64,000 bases of DNA from Mycobacterium sp. UM_CSW (GCF_000455205.1 NZ_AUWQ01000041.1:1-64000); one strand, 5' to 3'. Counted from the stretch's first letter, positions 8,728-17,379 are shown. Made by a program: numbers and translations. The notes: generated by a model from the letters alone, not told the origin.

Positions 8728-9102
8728 TCACATCATCGGCGGGAACGGCACCATCCAGTTCATCGAGTTGTCGGTCTTGCCCCGATACTGCGGGCAGTAG
8801 GCAGCCACCGAAAGGCCGACGAAGTAGCCGGCCTGCTTCGGCGAAAGCGGGGTGTCCTTCACGATCCCCATCGCCACCGCGGTTGACGCCTCACCCTTGT
8901 CGAATCCGGCGCACACCGTATGTCCCATCGAGACCGCGGTGCCGCGGTCGGACATCGATATCCCGTTTTTCGCGAGGGCCGCGACGAACGCATCGTCGAT
9001 CGGCTCCGCCGATGCTGGCGCCGCACCCAGCAGCGCGGCCGCGGACAACAGGACCCCGCAGGCGATCGACCACTTCGCTGCACCCGCGTTCGTCCGGGTC
9101 AT
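8728..9102 (-). CDS. DUF732 small secreted protein, tandem paralogue
   Basis: The 124-residue protein has a signal peptide ending in ASAEP and the same core as its downstream neighbour (DDAFVAALAKNGI, a mid-chain Cys, AAYCPQYRG). It has an extra hydrophobic, methionine-rich C-terminal tail (NWMVPFPPMM). Start ATG 9102 follows GGGGGAGG. Sequence before both DUF732 genes is also related (TTGA then CGAAGC and ATTC), so the duplication carried the upstream region with it. Molecular role unknown. Confidence 0.87.
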   Translation of the reverse strand: MTRTNAGAAKWSIACGVLLSAAALLGAAPASAEPIDDAFVAALAKNGISMSDRGTAVSMGHTVCAGFDKGEASTAVAMGIVKDTPLSPKQAGYFVGLSVAAYCPQYRGKTDNSMNWMVPFPPMM

Positions 9103-9200
9103 GGCCTCCCCCTAAACGGGTGAATCGGCTTCGAGTCAAGAACGACTTGGTTGAACGGTAACCGAAATCTAGACATTCCTCTTGTCGAGCGGCCGCAAGA

Positions 9201-9263
9201 ATTCCGCAAGAACTTCGCGACGAAGCGGCAAGCGCCGTGCAGCAACGTACGCGTTGCCGGTCA
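9201..9263 (+). repeat. 63-bp dispersed intergenic element, copy B
   Basis: This is a gapless match to copies at 18-80 and 20231-20293. It is preceded by GCAAGAA at 9195 and again at 9206, an 11-bp spacing equal to one helical turn, as used by OmpR/PhoB-type response regulators. It ends 179 nt before the CDP-alcohol phosphatidyltransferase start. Confidence 0.7.
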
Positions 9264-9352
9264 CGGCGACCGGCCCGCAAGGAAACGTCGCAAGAAAAGT
9301 GTCCGACCGCGGGGGAGCGGTGGCTCTTAGGAATGCGAGCGGCCGACCGGTC

Positions 9353-9382
9353 GCTACCGGTCCCGATCTTGGGACCGGTAGC
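9353..9382 (+). promoter_or_regulatory. Perfect 12-bp inverted repeat in the leader of the lipid genes
   Basis: GCTACCGGTCCC and GGGACCGGTAGC are exact complements around the 6-nt loop GATCTT. No U-tract follows, so it is not a classical terminator. It may be an RNA hairpin in the 5' leader or a protein-binding palindrome. It lies 60 nt before the GTG start. Confidence 0.5.
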
Positions 9383-9441
9383 CGCGGGGGACGGGTCAAC
9401 TTGCACACAACTACAGACCACCCACCAGAGAGGAAACCCCG

Positions 9442-10308
9442 GTGAGCACCGACCTCGACAACGCGCCGACACAGCGCCTGCGCGGCATCAGCACGCTGAC
9501 CCCGGTGAGCGAGCCCCGCATCGCCCACCGCGGCTGCTACGCATCGGGATCGCGCGCCCTCGCGGTGACCGAGACGTCCACGCTTCCCCGGATCAAGGCC
9601 GTCGCCCCCGCCGTGACCCCGCTGCCCGCCAAGGCGGCGCGGAAATGGCAGGGCCTCTACGCGCTCAAGCCGTGGTACACCCGCCGGCTGACGCCGATCG
9701 TGAACGTCGCGGTGCGGCGGAACATCTCGCCGGACGTCTTCACCGTCGCCGGGGTGCTGGCGGCGGGCGTGGCCGGAGCGACGGTCGCGCTGGGCTGGTG
9801 GCCCCTGACGGCGCTCTTTCTGGCGCTGCGGCTGGCCGGAGCCAACCTCGACGGCGCGGTCGCCCGCGCCCGCGGCGTCAGCCGGCCGTGGGGATTCGTC
9901 GTCAATGAGATCGGCGACCGCGCCTCGGACCTGTTGACCTTCGCGGGGCTCGCGGTGTGGGCGGCGCGGCAGCGCGGCCCCGGGCTGCATTGGCTGTCCT
10001 GGCCGGTGATCATGGTGCTGGTCGCCGCGCTGGCCGCGACGCTGCCCACCTTCGCCTCGTTGGCCGGAGCCGCCGCCGGCGCGCCCCGGCGCAACGGGGG
10101 TCCGCTCGGCAAGACCGAGCGCTGCCTCTTCGTTTTCTTGGCCACCGCCTTCCCGGTCATCCTGCCGGTGGTGGCGACCCAGCTGGTGAACGGCTCATTG
10201 ATCACCACGGTGCTGCGGCTGCGGGCCGCCCACCGCGAGCTGGCGGCGAAGCGTCAGGACGGCCCGGCCACGCAGGGCACGCAGGAATTGGCGGTGCTGG
10301 CGTCATGA
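9442..10308 (+). CDS. CDP-alcohol phosphatidyltransferase-family protein with altered motif
   Basis: The 288-residue membrane protein has a long cytoplasmic N-terminus (about 95 residues) and several TM helices. The family motif DxxDGxxARx8GxxxDxxxD is present only in part: D137, G138, A141, R142, G151 and D159 fit, but the first Asp is A134 and the third is N155. Those aspartates bind the two divalent metals in characterised members, so activity or metal use may differ. It may also be a subfamily norm. The GTG start follows GAGAGGA, and ATGA overlap couples it to the acyltransferase. A role in glycerophospholipid synthesis is inferred. Confidence 0.85.
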   Translation: MSTDLDNAPTQRLRGISTLTPVSEPRIAHRGCYASGSRALAVTETSTLPRIKAVAPAVTPLPAKAARKWQGLYALKPWYTRRLTPIVNVAVRRNISPDVFTVAGVLAAGVAGATVALGWWPLTALFLALRLAGANLDGAVARARGVSRPWGFVVNEIGDRASDLLTFAGLAVWAARQRGPGLHWLSWPVIMVLVAALAATLPTFASLAGAAAGAPRRNGGPLGKTERCLFVFLATAFPVILPVVATQLVNGSLITTVLRLRAAHRELAAKRQDGPATQGTQELAVLAS

Positions 10309-10943
10309 CCGCGACCAGGATCAGCAGCGTGCTGCGGCACCGGCTGTGGCGGGCGGTGTGCGCCGTGTCCGGCGGGCTGACCGTGACCGGCCGCTTCCCG
10401 GTGCAGGGTGGCTGCGTGGTGGTGGCCAACCACTCCTCGCACGCCGACACCGCCGTGCTGCTGGCGGCGCTGCCCGCCGGCGCCCAGCCGGTGTTCGCCG
10501 CGGCGGCCGACTACTGGTTCGACGTGCCGGTGCGCCGCTTCGTGGCGTCCTCGTTGATCGGGATCCTGCCGGTGCGGCGGTCCGGCACGGACACCTACGC
10601 CCAGCTGCTGGCCGCGGCCCGCCCGGCGCTCGAGGCCGGACGCACCGTCGTCATCTACCCCGAGGGCACCCGGTCCACGGACGGCGACATCGCCGAATTC
10701 CGTTCCGGCGCGGTCCGGTTGGCGCGCGACTGCGGCGTGCCGATCGTCCCGGTCGCGGTGCTGGGCACCGCCGAGGTGCTGCCCAAAGGCGCGAGCTTCA
10801 TCTCCCACGCGCCGATGCAGGTGCGCATCGGCGAACCCGTCGACCCGGCCGGCACGTCGGCGGCGCAGCTGCGCGAGCAGGTCATGGCGCTGCGCGGAGA
10901 CGCCCCGGAGCCGCAGCTCGTCGAGCTCCCGCACGCCGCTTGA
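10305..10943 (+). CDS. PlsC-type 1-acylglycerol-3-phosphate acyltransferase
   Basis: The 212-residue protein contains the acyltransferase motifs NHSSHAD (NHx4D, from about residue 42) and PEGTRS (from about 119). These bind the catalytic base and glycerol phosphate in PlsC/LPLAT enzymes. It would acylate lysophosphatidate to phosphatidate at the membrane, the substrate of the CdsA-like neighbour. It is translationally coupled to the CDP-alcohol gene (ATGA) and convergent with the CdsA-like gene 6 bp away. Confidence 0.88.
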   Translation: MTATRISSVLRHRLWRAVCAVSGGLTVTGRFPVQGGCVVVANHSSHADTAVLLAALPAGAQPVFAAAADYWFDVPVRRFVASSLIGILPVRRSGTDTYAQLLAAARPALEAGRTVVIYPEGTRSTDGDIAEFRSGAVRLARDCGVPIVPVAVLGTAEVLPKGASFISHAPMQVRIGEPVDPAGTSAAQLREQVMALRGDAPEPQLVELPHAA

Positions 10944-10949
10944 CGCTGC

Positions 10950-11855
10950 TCAACCGAGCAGATAGGCCAGCGGGAGGACCAGCAACAGCGAGTCGATCCG
11001 GTCGAGCAGGCCGCCGAAGCCCGGGAGCCAGGTGCCCGCGTCCTTGACCTGGGCCTGCCGCTTCACCATCGATTCGACGAGATCGCCGAGCACGCCGCCG
11101 AAGGCCACCGCCACCAGCAGGCCGAGGGTCATCGTGCCCAGCAACGTCAGCACCAGAAATGCCCCAATGACCGCACCGACCAGCCCGCCGACCGTCTTGT
11201 TGGGGCTCAACGGGGACAACGGCTTTCGCGCCCACCCGAAGAAGCGCAGCCCCTTTCCGCCGCACCAGGCCGCGACGTCGGTGGCCGCGGCCGCGAAGCA
11301 CACCAGGTACGCGTCGGACCACAACGTCACCAGGTGCGCCAGGGACCAGCAGATCCACACCGAACCGAACGCGGTGAAAGTGGTTCGCCTGCCGCCATTT
11401 TCGACGTCGCCGCTGAACACCGAGGGCAGCGAGCACGCCAGCACGATGATCGGCGCCAGGCGCAGCAGCGGCGGATGCAGCCACGCCGCAAGCGGATACA
11501 GCACGGCCAGCGCCAGCAGCAGATACGTGTCGGCCTTGCCGAGTTTCACCAGGCGCGCGTACTCGAACACCGCGACCACGGCCAGCGCGGCCGCCAGGGT
11601 CGCGGTGGTGCCCCGGCCTATCCAGATGGGGATGCCGACCACCGGCGCGATCATCACCCACGTGGTCCACCGCCGGATCAGCTCACGCCGGCGCGACGCG
11701 AGCACCACGACGCCGGCGACCACCAGGATCACGACGGTGACCCACAGGAAGAACACCGATCGCGCGTACAGGTGCACGTGCAGCGGACCCACGTCGAAGT
11801 TCAGCGGCAATCGCCGATCCAGATGCAGGATCCGCAGGTAGTAGTCGACCAGCAT
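10950..11855 (-). CDS. CdsA-like phosphatidate cytidylyltransferase
   Basis: The 301-residue polytopic membrane protein (about eight TM helices) ends with the CDP-diglyceride synthetase signature in the form SMVKRQAQVKDAG then PGFGGLLDRID. The usual His of P-x-H-G-G is Phe here; the metal-binding DRxD end is intact. CdsA makes CDP-diacylglycerol from phosphatidate and CTP, linking the other two genes of this trio. A standard CdsA is probably elsewhere on the chromosome, so this may be a specialised paralogue. Confidence 0.82.
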   Translation of the reverse strand: MLVDYYLRILHLDRRLPLNFDVGPLHVHLYARSVFFLWVTVVILVVAGVVVLASRRRELIRRWTTWVMIAPVVGIPIWIGRGTTATLAAALAVVAVFEYARLVKLGKADTYLLLALAVLYPLAAWLHPPLLRLAPIIVLACSLPSVFSGDVENGGRRTTFTAFGSVWICWSLAHLVTLWSDAYLVCFAAAATDVAAWCGGKGLRFFGWARKPLSPLSPNKTVGGLVGAVIGAFLVLTLLGTMTLGLLVAVAFGGVLGDLVESMVKRQAQVKDAGTWLPGFGGLLDRIDSLLLVLPLAYLLG

Positions 11856-12007
11856 CAGCGTGGCCCGTCCACATCAGCCTCCCAGCAAACTGTGGTCCAG
11901 GAAACGATAAGCGGTCCTGGCCGATCCGGGAAATGAAATCGCGTCATCGGGACCCGCGTCGGCTACCTGTCACACGGCTCCGCTGGCCCCCTCGGATCGG
12001 CTCGCGG

Positions 12008-12013
12008 TAGGGT
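12008..12013 (+). promoter_or_regulatory. -10 box of a leaderless amidotransferase transcript
   Basis: TAGGGT lies exactly 7 nt upstream of GTG 12021, the codon that puts Cys at position 2. Promoter spacing and catalytic chemistry therefore agree on the same start. Confidence 0.6.
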
Positions 12014-12020
12014 GAAACGA

Positions 12021-13826
12021 GTGTGTGGACTCACCGGTGAGGTTCGACTCGATGGCCGGGTTCCCGACGTAGCGGCGGTGTCAGCAATGGCTGCCGTCCT
12101 GGCGCCCAGGGGGCCGGACGCGGCGGGAACCTGGTCACAAGGCCGGGTCGCCCTCGGCCATCGGCGCCTCAAGATCATCGATCTGACCGAAGCGGGCGCC
12201 CAGCCGATGGTCGATTCGGAGCTGGGCCTGGCGGTCGCGTGGAACGGCTGCATCTACAACTACAAGGAGCTCCGGCGCGAGCTGAGCGACCACGGCTACC
12301 GGTTTTTCTCGCACAGCGACACCGAGGTGCTGCTCAAGGCCTACCACCGCTGGGGCGACGATTTCGTCAGCCACCTGTACGGAATGTTCGCCTTCGTCAT
12401 CGTCGAGCGCGACAGCGGTCGGGTGTTGCTCGGCCGGGACCGGCTCGGCATCAAACCGCTGTACCTCACCGAGGACGGTCACCGCATCCGGTTCGCGTCG
12501 ACGCTGCCCGCGCTGCTCGCCGGTGGCGGCGTGGACACCCGGATCGATCCCGTTGCGCTGCACCACTACATGACGTTCCACTCCGTGGTGCCGCCGCCGC
12601 TGACGATTCTGCGCGGCGTGCGCAAAATCCCTCCCGCGTCGGTGGTCGCCATCGAGCCCGACGGCCGGCGCAGCACCACCACCTACTGGACGCCGGACTT
12701 CACCAGGCGCGCCGATCGCTCCGATTGGTCGGAACGCGACTGGGAGGATGCGGTGCTGTCCGCGCTGCGGGTCGCCGTCGAGCGCCGCCTGGTCGCCGAC
12801 GTCCCCGTCGGCTGCCTGCTGTCCGGCGGTGTCGACTCCAGCCTCATCGTGGGTCTGCTCGCCGAGGCGGGCCAGCACGGGCTGTCCACGTTCTCGATCG
12901 GCTTCGAGTCGGCGGGCGGCGTCGAGGGCGACGAGTTCCGGTGGTCGGACATCATCGCCCGGCGCTTCGACACCGACCACCACCAGATCCGCATCGGGAC
13001 CGACCGGATGCTGCCCGCGCTCGACGGGGCGATCGGCGCGATGAGCGAGCCGATGGTCAGCCACGACTGCGTCGCGTTCTACCTGCTGAGCCAAGAAGTC
13101 GCGCGCCACGTGAAGGTCGTGCAGTCGGGTCAGGGCGCCGACGAGGTGTTCGCCGGCTACCACTGGTACCCGCCGATGGGTTCCCCGGCGGCGGCGACGC
13201 TGGAGGGGGCGGTCGCCGAGTACCGCGGCGCCTTCTTCGATCGCGATTCGGCCGAGCTGGCGGGCCTGCTGGGAACGGGCAACCTCGCGCCGGGCGATCC
13301 CAGCCAGCGCTTCGTTTCCGAACACTTCGCTCGCGCGGGCGCCGAAACCGGCATCGACCGTGCCCTGCGGCTGGATACGACCGTGATGCTGGTGGACGAC
13401 CCGGTGAAACGGGTGGACAACATGACCATGGCCTGGGGGTTGGAGGGCCGGGTTCCGTTCCTCGACCACGAGCTGGTCGAGCTGGCGGCGACCTGCCCCC
13501 CGGAGCTGAAGATCGCCCACGACGGCAAGGGCGTCCTCAAACAGGCTGCGCGACGGGTGATCCCATCGGAGGTCATCGACCGGCCCAAGGGGTACTTCCC
13601 GGTTCCCGCGCTGACCCACCTCGAAGGGCCCTACCTGGACATGGTTCGCGACGCCCTCTACGCGCCGGTGGCCAAGGAGCGCGGGCTGTTCAACTCCGAA
13701 GCGGTCGACGCCCTGCTGGCCGACCCGAACGGCAAGCTCACCCCGTTGCGCGGCAATGAGCTTTGGCAGATCGCCCTCCTGGAGCTGTGGTTGCAGCGTC
13801 ACGGCGTGACGGGCCCGGCCGCATGA
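12021..13826 (+). CDS. N-acetylglutaminylglutamine amidotransferase (AsnB-like)
   Basis: The 601-residue protein has a class II glutaminase domain (residues 2 to about 200) with Cys2 as N-terminal nucleophile (MCGLTGEV), followed by an asparagine-synthetase ATP-pyrophosphatase domain with the loop SGGVDSS near 268. Start 12021 is chosen because Cys2 must be exposed by Met removal; GTG 12012 would block it. Its ATGA overlap with a GNAT/ATP-grasp gene identifies the NAGGN osmoprotectant pair, where this enzyme amidates the dipeptide C-terminus. It is not the housekeeping asparagine synthetase. Confidence 0.88.
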   Translation: MCGLTGEVRLDGRVPDVAAVSAMAAVLAPRGPDAAGTWSQGRVALGHRRLKIIDLTEAGAQPMVDSELGLAVAWNGCIYNYKELRRELSDHGYRFFSHSDTEVLLKAYHRWGDDFVSHLYGMFAFVIVERDSGRVLLGRDRLGIKPLYLTEDGHRIRFASTLPALLAGGGVDTRIDPVALHHYMTFHSVVPPPLTILRGVRKIPPASVVAIEPDGRRSTTTYWTPDFTRRADRSDWSERDWEDAVLSALRVAVERRLVADVPVGCLLSGGVDSSLIVGLLAEAGQHGLSTFSIGFESAGGVEGDEFRWSDIIARRFDTDHHQIRIGTDRMLPALDGAIGAMSEPMVSHDCVAFYLLSQEVARHVKVVQSGQGADEVFAGYHWYPPMGSPAAATLEGAVAEYRGAFFDRDSAELAGLLGTGNLAPGDPSQRFVSEHFARAGAETGIDRALRLDTTVMLVDDPVKRVDNMTMAWGLEGRVPFLDHELVELAATCPPELKIAHDGKGVLKQAARRVIPSEVIDRPKGYFPVPALTHLEGPYLDMVRDALYAPVAKERGLFNSEAVDALLADPNGKLTPLRGNELWQIALLELWLQRHGVTGPAA

Positions 13827-15643
13827 CCGCCGTCGACCCCTCCGAGGATCACTCGCACGATCACGCCGAGGATCACACCGAGGCCATCACCATGGGCCTG
13901 CACGACGCCTCCCCGCCCGAGCTCGTCGACGCGATGGCCAAGGACGTCGAGCTTGAAATGGGTTGGGGCCGACTGATTTTCGGTCAGACATTCGCCGATG
14001 CCGAGACCTTGGCCGAGACGCTGCGCCGCGAGGTCGCCGGGCGGCGCGACATCTGCATCTACGCGCGCGAGTCCCACGTCGTGGTCGCCGGGGCGCCGAC
14101 CGAGCTCTTCATCGACCCCAGCCACACCTATCGGCTGCGCTTCACCGGGCATCCGGACGAGGAGAACCTGGCGCCCTCGCCGGTCGGCGTGACGGTGCGC
14201 ACCCTGAACGACCCCGTCGACGCCGACGCCATGAACCGCGTGTTCGTGCGGTGTGGCATGGTGCCGGCGCCGGTCGAGACGATCTGGGACAACCACCTGC
14301 ACCAAGAGGCGGTGACGTACCTGCTCGCCGTGCGTGACGACGACGATGCGGTGGTAGGCACTGTGACCGGCGTCGACCACCAGTTGCTGTTCTCCGATCC
14401 CGAGGAGGGGTCGAGCCTGTGGACGCTGGCCGTCGATCCCGCCGCGGCGCTTCCCGGGGTGGGTGAGGCGCTGACCCGGGCGGTGGCCGACCACTTCCGG
14501 CGCGCGGGCCGGGCCTACATGGACCTGTCGGTGGCGCACGACAATGCCGCGGCCATCGGCCTTTACGAGAAGCTCGGCTTCGTCCGCGTTCCCGTATTGG
14601 CGATCAAGCGGAAGAACGCGATCAACGAGCCGCTGTTCACCCCGCCCCCGGAGACGGTCGAGGACCTCAACCCCTACGCGCGGATCATCGCCGACGAAGC
14701 GATGCGCCGCGGAATCTGGGTCGAGGTCCTGGACGCCGAGACCGGCGAGATGCGGCTCACGCACGGCGGTCGCAGCGTGATCACCCGGGAATCGCTGTCC
14801 GAGTTCACCTCGGCGATCGCGATGTGCCGTTGCGACGACAAGCGATTGACGCGACGTCTGGTCTCCGAGGCGGGCATCACCGTCCCGCGAGCGCGCCTGG
14901 CCACCTTCGACGACGGCGACTTCGCGTTTCTGCAGGAGGTCGGCGAGGTCGTCGTCAAACCCACCCGCGGAGAACAAGGCAAGGGCATCACCGTGGGGGT
15001 GGTGGCCGAGAAGGGGCCCGACGAGCTCGCTGCGGCGGTGGCCCGGGCGCGCCAGCACTACCCGGAGGTGCTCATCGAGGAGCGCATCGACGGCGACGAT
15101 CTCCGCCTGGTGGTGATCAACGGCCGGGTCGTGGCCGCCGCGCTGCGCAAGCCGCCGGAGATCATCGGCACCGGCGACCACACCGTGCGAGACCTGATCG
15201 CGGCCGAGAGCCGAAGGCGTTCCGCGGCCACCGGCGGCGAGTCGAAGATCCCGATCGACGACATCACCGAGGCGACCGTGGCTGAGGCCGGCTGGAAGTT
15301 GGACGACGTGCTGCCGCAGGGGAATCGGCTGCGCGTCCGCCGCACCGCCAACCTGCATCAGGGCGGGACGATCCACGACGTCACCGCCCAGGTGAACCCG
15401 GAACTGTGTCGGGTCGCGGTGGCGGCGGCCGAGGCGATCGGGATTCCGGTGACGGGCATCGACCTGCTGGTGCCCGACGTGACCGGGGCCGACTACGCGT
15501 TCATCGAAGCCAACGAGCGACCGGGGCTCGCCAACCACGAACCCCAGCCCACTGCCGCGGCGTTCATCGACTACCTGTTCCCCGGTCACCCGGGCCAGCC
15601 GCCGGCCTGGACTCCCGAGGAGTCACGCGCCGACCGGGATTGA
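13823..15643 (+). CDS. ngg: N-acetylglutaminylglutamine synthetase (GNAT + ATP-grasp)
   Basis: The 606-residue bifunctional protein has a His/Asp-rich N-terminus, a GNAT acetyltransferase domain (about 110-270, motif YEKLGFVRVP) and a C-terminal ATP-grasp ligase (about 330-595, with KPTRGEQGKGITVGV and metal-binding FIEANERPG). It would acetylate glutamine and ligate a second glutamine to make N-acetylglutaminylglutamine, which the upstream enzyme amidates to the compatible solute NAGGN. The start at 13823 overlaps the amidotransferase stop. The peptidase often found third in this cluster is absent here. Confidence 0.88.
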   Translation: MTAVDPSEDHSHDHAEDHTEAITMGLHDASPPELVDAMAKDVELEMGWGRLIFGQTFADAETLAETLRREVAGRRDICIYARESHVVVAGAPTELFIDPSHTYRLRFTGHPDEENLAPSPVGVTVRTLNDPVDADAMNRVFVRCGMVPAPVETIWDNHLHQEAVTYLLAVRDDDDAVVGTVTGVDHQLLFSDPEEGSSLWTLAVDPAAALPGVGEALTRAVADHFRRAGRAYMDLSVAHDNAAAIGLYEKLGFVRVPVLAIKRKNAINEPLFTPPPETVEDLNPYARIIADEAMRRGIWVEVLDAETGEMRLTHGGRSVITRESLSEFTSAIAMCRCDDKRLTRRLVSEAGITVPRARLATFDDGDFAFLQEVGEVVVKPTRGEQGKGITVGVVAEKGPDELAAAVARARQHYPEVLIEERIDGDDLRLVVINGRVVAAALRKPPEIIGTGDHTVRDLIAAESRRRSAATGGESKIPIDDITEATVAEAGWKLDDVLPQGNRLRVRRTANLHQGGTIHDVTAQVNPELCRVAVAAAEAIGIPVTGIDLLVPDVTGADYAFIEANERPGLANHEPQPTAAAFIDYLFPGHPGQPPAWTPEESRADRD

Positions 15644-15696
15644 GCTTGCGACCGGCCTTGTTTGGGTAATGCTCTGCTCACGCAGATAGGAGTCAC

Positions 15697-17181
15697 ATGA
15701 GCGCGGGCGTGCAAACCGGAACCATCACCACCCACATCCCGGCCAGGCTGGACCGGCTGCCCTGGTCGCGGTTCCACTGGCGCGTCGTCATCGGACTCGG
15801 TGGCGTGTGGATTCTCGACGGGCTCGAGGTCACCATGGTCGGCAACGTGTCGTCTCGCCTCACCGAGAAGGGCAGCGGCATCGGCCTCACCCCCGCGCAG
15901 ATCGGCGTGGCGGCCGCGTTCTACATCGCCGGGGCCTGCCTGGGCGCACTGGTCTTCGGTCACCTGACCGACCGGTTCGGCCGGCGGAATCTGTTCATTC
16001 TCACGCTGGTGGTGTATTTGACCGCCACCGTCGCGACCGCATTCGCCTTTGCGCCGTGGTACTTCTTCATCGCCCGCTTCTTCACCGGCTCGGGCATCGG
16101 CGGCGAATACGCCGCGATCAATTCGGCGATCGACGAATTGATCCCCGCTCGGGTGCGCGGTCGGGTGGACCTCGTGATCAATGGGACCTACTGGCTGGGC
16201 TCGGCCGCCGGGGCGGCCGGGGCGCTGGTCCTGCTCGACACGTCGAACTTCGCCCCGAACATCGGCTGGCGGCTCGCCTTCGGCCTCGGCGCCATCTTCG
16301 GCATCTTCGTCCTGCTGGTCCGGCGCAACGTCCCGGAGAGCCCGCGGTGGTTGTTCATCCACGGGCGTGCGCAGGAGGCCGAGCGGGTGGTCGGCGAAAT
16401 CGAAGAAGAGGTGCGGCGGGGGAGCGACAAAGCGCTGCCCGAACCGGCGGGCCGGCCCCTCAAAGTTCGTCAGCGCGAGGCGATCCCGTTCCGGGAGATC
16501 GCGAGGGTGGCGTTCACGCTGTATCCGCGTCGTGCGGTGCTCGGGCTGGCGCTGTTCATCGGGCAGGCGTTCCTCTACAACGGGGTCACGTTCAACCTAG
16601 GCACGCTGTTGAGCGGGTTCTACGGGGTGCCGTCCGGCAAGGTGCCGGTGTTCTTCATCCTATGGGCGGTAAGCAATTTCGTCGGACCGCTTGCGTTGGG
16701 CCACCTGTTCGACACCGTCGGTCGTAAACCGATGATCGCGGCAACCTACATCGGGTCCGCCGTGGTGGCCGTCGTCCTCGCGATTTTGTTCGTCACGCAG
16801 ACAGGCGGCGCCTGGACATTCATCGCCGTCCTGGCGGTGGCGTTCTTCCTGGCGTCGGCGGGCGCGAGCGCCGCGTATCTGACGGTGAGCGAGATCTTCC
16901 CGATGGAGACCCGGGCGCTGGCGATCGCGTTCTTCTATGCGGTGGGAACGGCGATCGGCGGCATCACCGGCCCGCTGTTGTTCGGCCAGCTGATCAACTC
17001 CGGAGAGCGCGGTCAGGTCGTCTGGTCGTTCCTCATCGGCGCGGCGGTGATGGCGGTCGCGGGCCTGATCGAGCTGTGGCTGGGCGTCGCGGCCGAACGG
17101 CGCCCGCTCGAGGAGCTGGCGTTGCCCTTGACGGTGGCCGACGCCGAGCGCGAGGAAGAGGACGAAGCGCCTCAGCATTAG
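15697..17181 (+). CDS. MFS transporter, 12 TM
   Basis: The 494-residue major facilitator protein has the loop 2-3 motif GHLTDRFGRRN (near residue 88) and its repeat GHLFDTVGRKP in the second half. DGLE in TM1 and PESPRWL after TM6 place it with sugar/aromatic-acid:H+ symporters. The C-terminus is acidic. Start ATG follows ATAGGAG. It sits 54 bp after ngg, so it may move an osmolyte, amino acid or related metabolite, but the substrate cannot be read from the sequence. Confidence 0.85.
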   Translation: MSAGVQTGTITTHIPARLDRLPWSRFHWRVVIGLGGVWILDGLEVTMVGNVSSRLTEKGSGIGLTPAQIGVAAAFYIAGACLGALVFGHLTDRFGRRNLFILTLVVYLTATVATAFAFAPWYFFIARFFTGSGIGGEYAAINSAIDELIPARVRGRVDLVINGTYWLGSAAGAAGALVLLDTSNFAPNIGWRLAFGLGAIFGIFVLLVRRNVPESPRWLFIHGRAQEAERVVGEIEEEVRRGSDKALPEPAGRPLKVRQREAIPFREIARVAFTLYPRRAVLGLALFIGQAFLYNGVTFNLGTLLSGFYGVPSGKVPVFFILWAVSNFVGPLALGHLFDTVGRKPMIAATYIGSAVVAVVLAILFVTQTGGAWTFIAVLAVAFFLASAGASAAYLTVSEIFPMETRALAIAFFYAVGTAIGGITGPLLFGQLINSGERGQVVWSFLIGAAVMAVAGLIELWLGVAAERRPLEELALPLTVADAEREEEDEAPQH

Positions 17182-17351
17182 CCGGGGCCTCCGGGCGTTT
17201 CGGACGCCTCCGGGCGTTGGGTGTGAATCGTGGGCGTTGCGTGTGAGCCCACGGCGGGAAAATCGCCAAGATGCCGCCCTAACTTCACGCCGAAAACCCA
17301 GAGTTCACGACGACACTCGGCGCAGAGATTCTCGCCACATGGCGACGTAGG
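17182..17351. other. Intergenic region with short direct repeats
   Basis: CCTCCGGGCGTT occurs twice near 17188-17220, followed by two near-copies of GGGCGTTGGGTGTGA within 40 bp. The meaning is unknown. No gene or terminator with a U-tract was seen. Confidence 0.35.
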
Positions 17352-17357
17352 TACGGT
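17352..17357 (+). promoter_or_regulatory. -10 box of a leaderless transcript with mini-uORF
   Basis: TACGGT is followed by exactly 7 nt and then ATG 17365, which opens a four-codon ORF ending in the start codon of the membrane-protein gene. Confidence 0.5.
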
Positions 17358-17364
17358 CCACGGG

Positions 17365-17379
17365 ATGATTCCCGGGTGA
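17365..17379 (+). CDS. Possible four-codon leaderless uORF (MIPG)
   Basis: ATG ATT CCC GGG TGA starts where transcription is predicted to start. It stops within TGATG, the ATG being the start of the following membrane-protein gene. Such an arrangement would make expression depend on termination-reinitiation. It could be chance, since the ORF is very short. Confidence 0.35.
   Translation: MIPG

Larger units (their letters stand above)
9103..9441. other. Long leader region between DUF732 and the CDP-alcohol gene
   Basis: This 339-bp divergent intergenic region holds three recognisable items: DUF732 upstream sequence (about 9125-9145), copy B of the 63-bp element (9201-9263) and a perfect 12-bp hairpin (9353-9382). 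It also has GCAAGAA-type motifs at 9195, 9206, 9277 and 9290. I see no protein-coding gene. Confidence 0.6.

Noticed and set aside
12135-15589. Long antisense frames of about 550-600 residues opposite the NAGGN genes
   Set aside because: These are GC-rich shadow frames with Arg/His/Gly-rich composition and no motifs; the plus-strand genes have complete domains.
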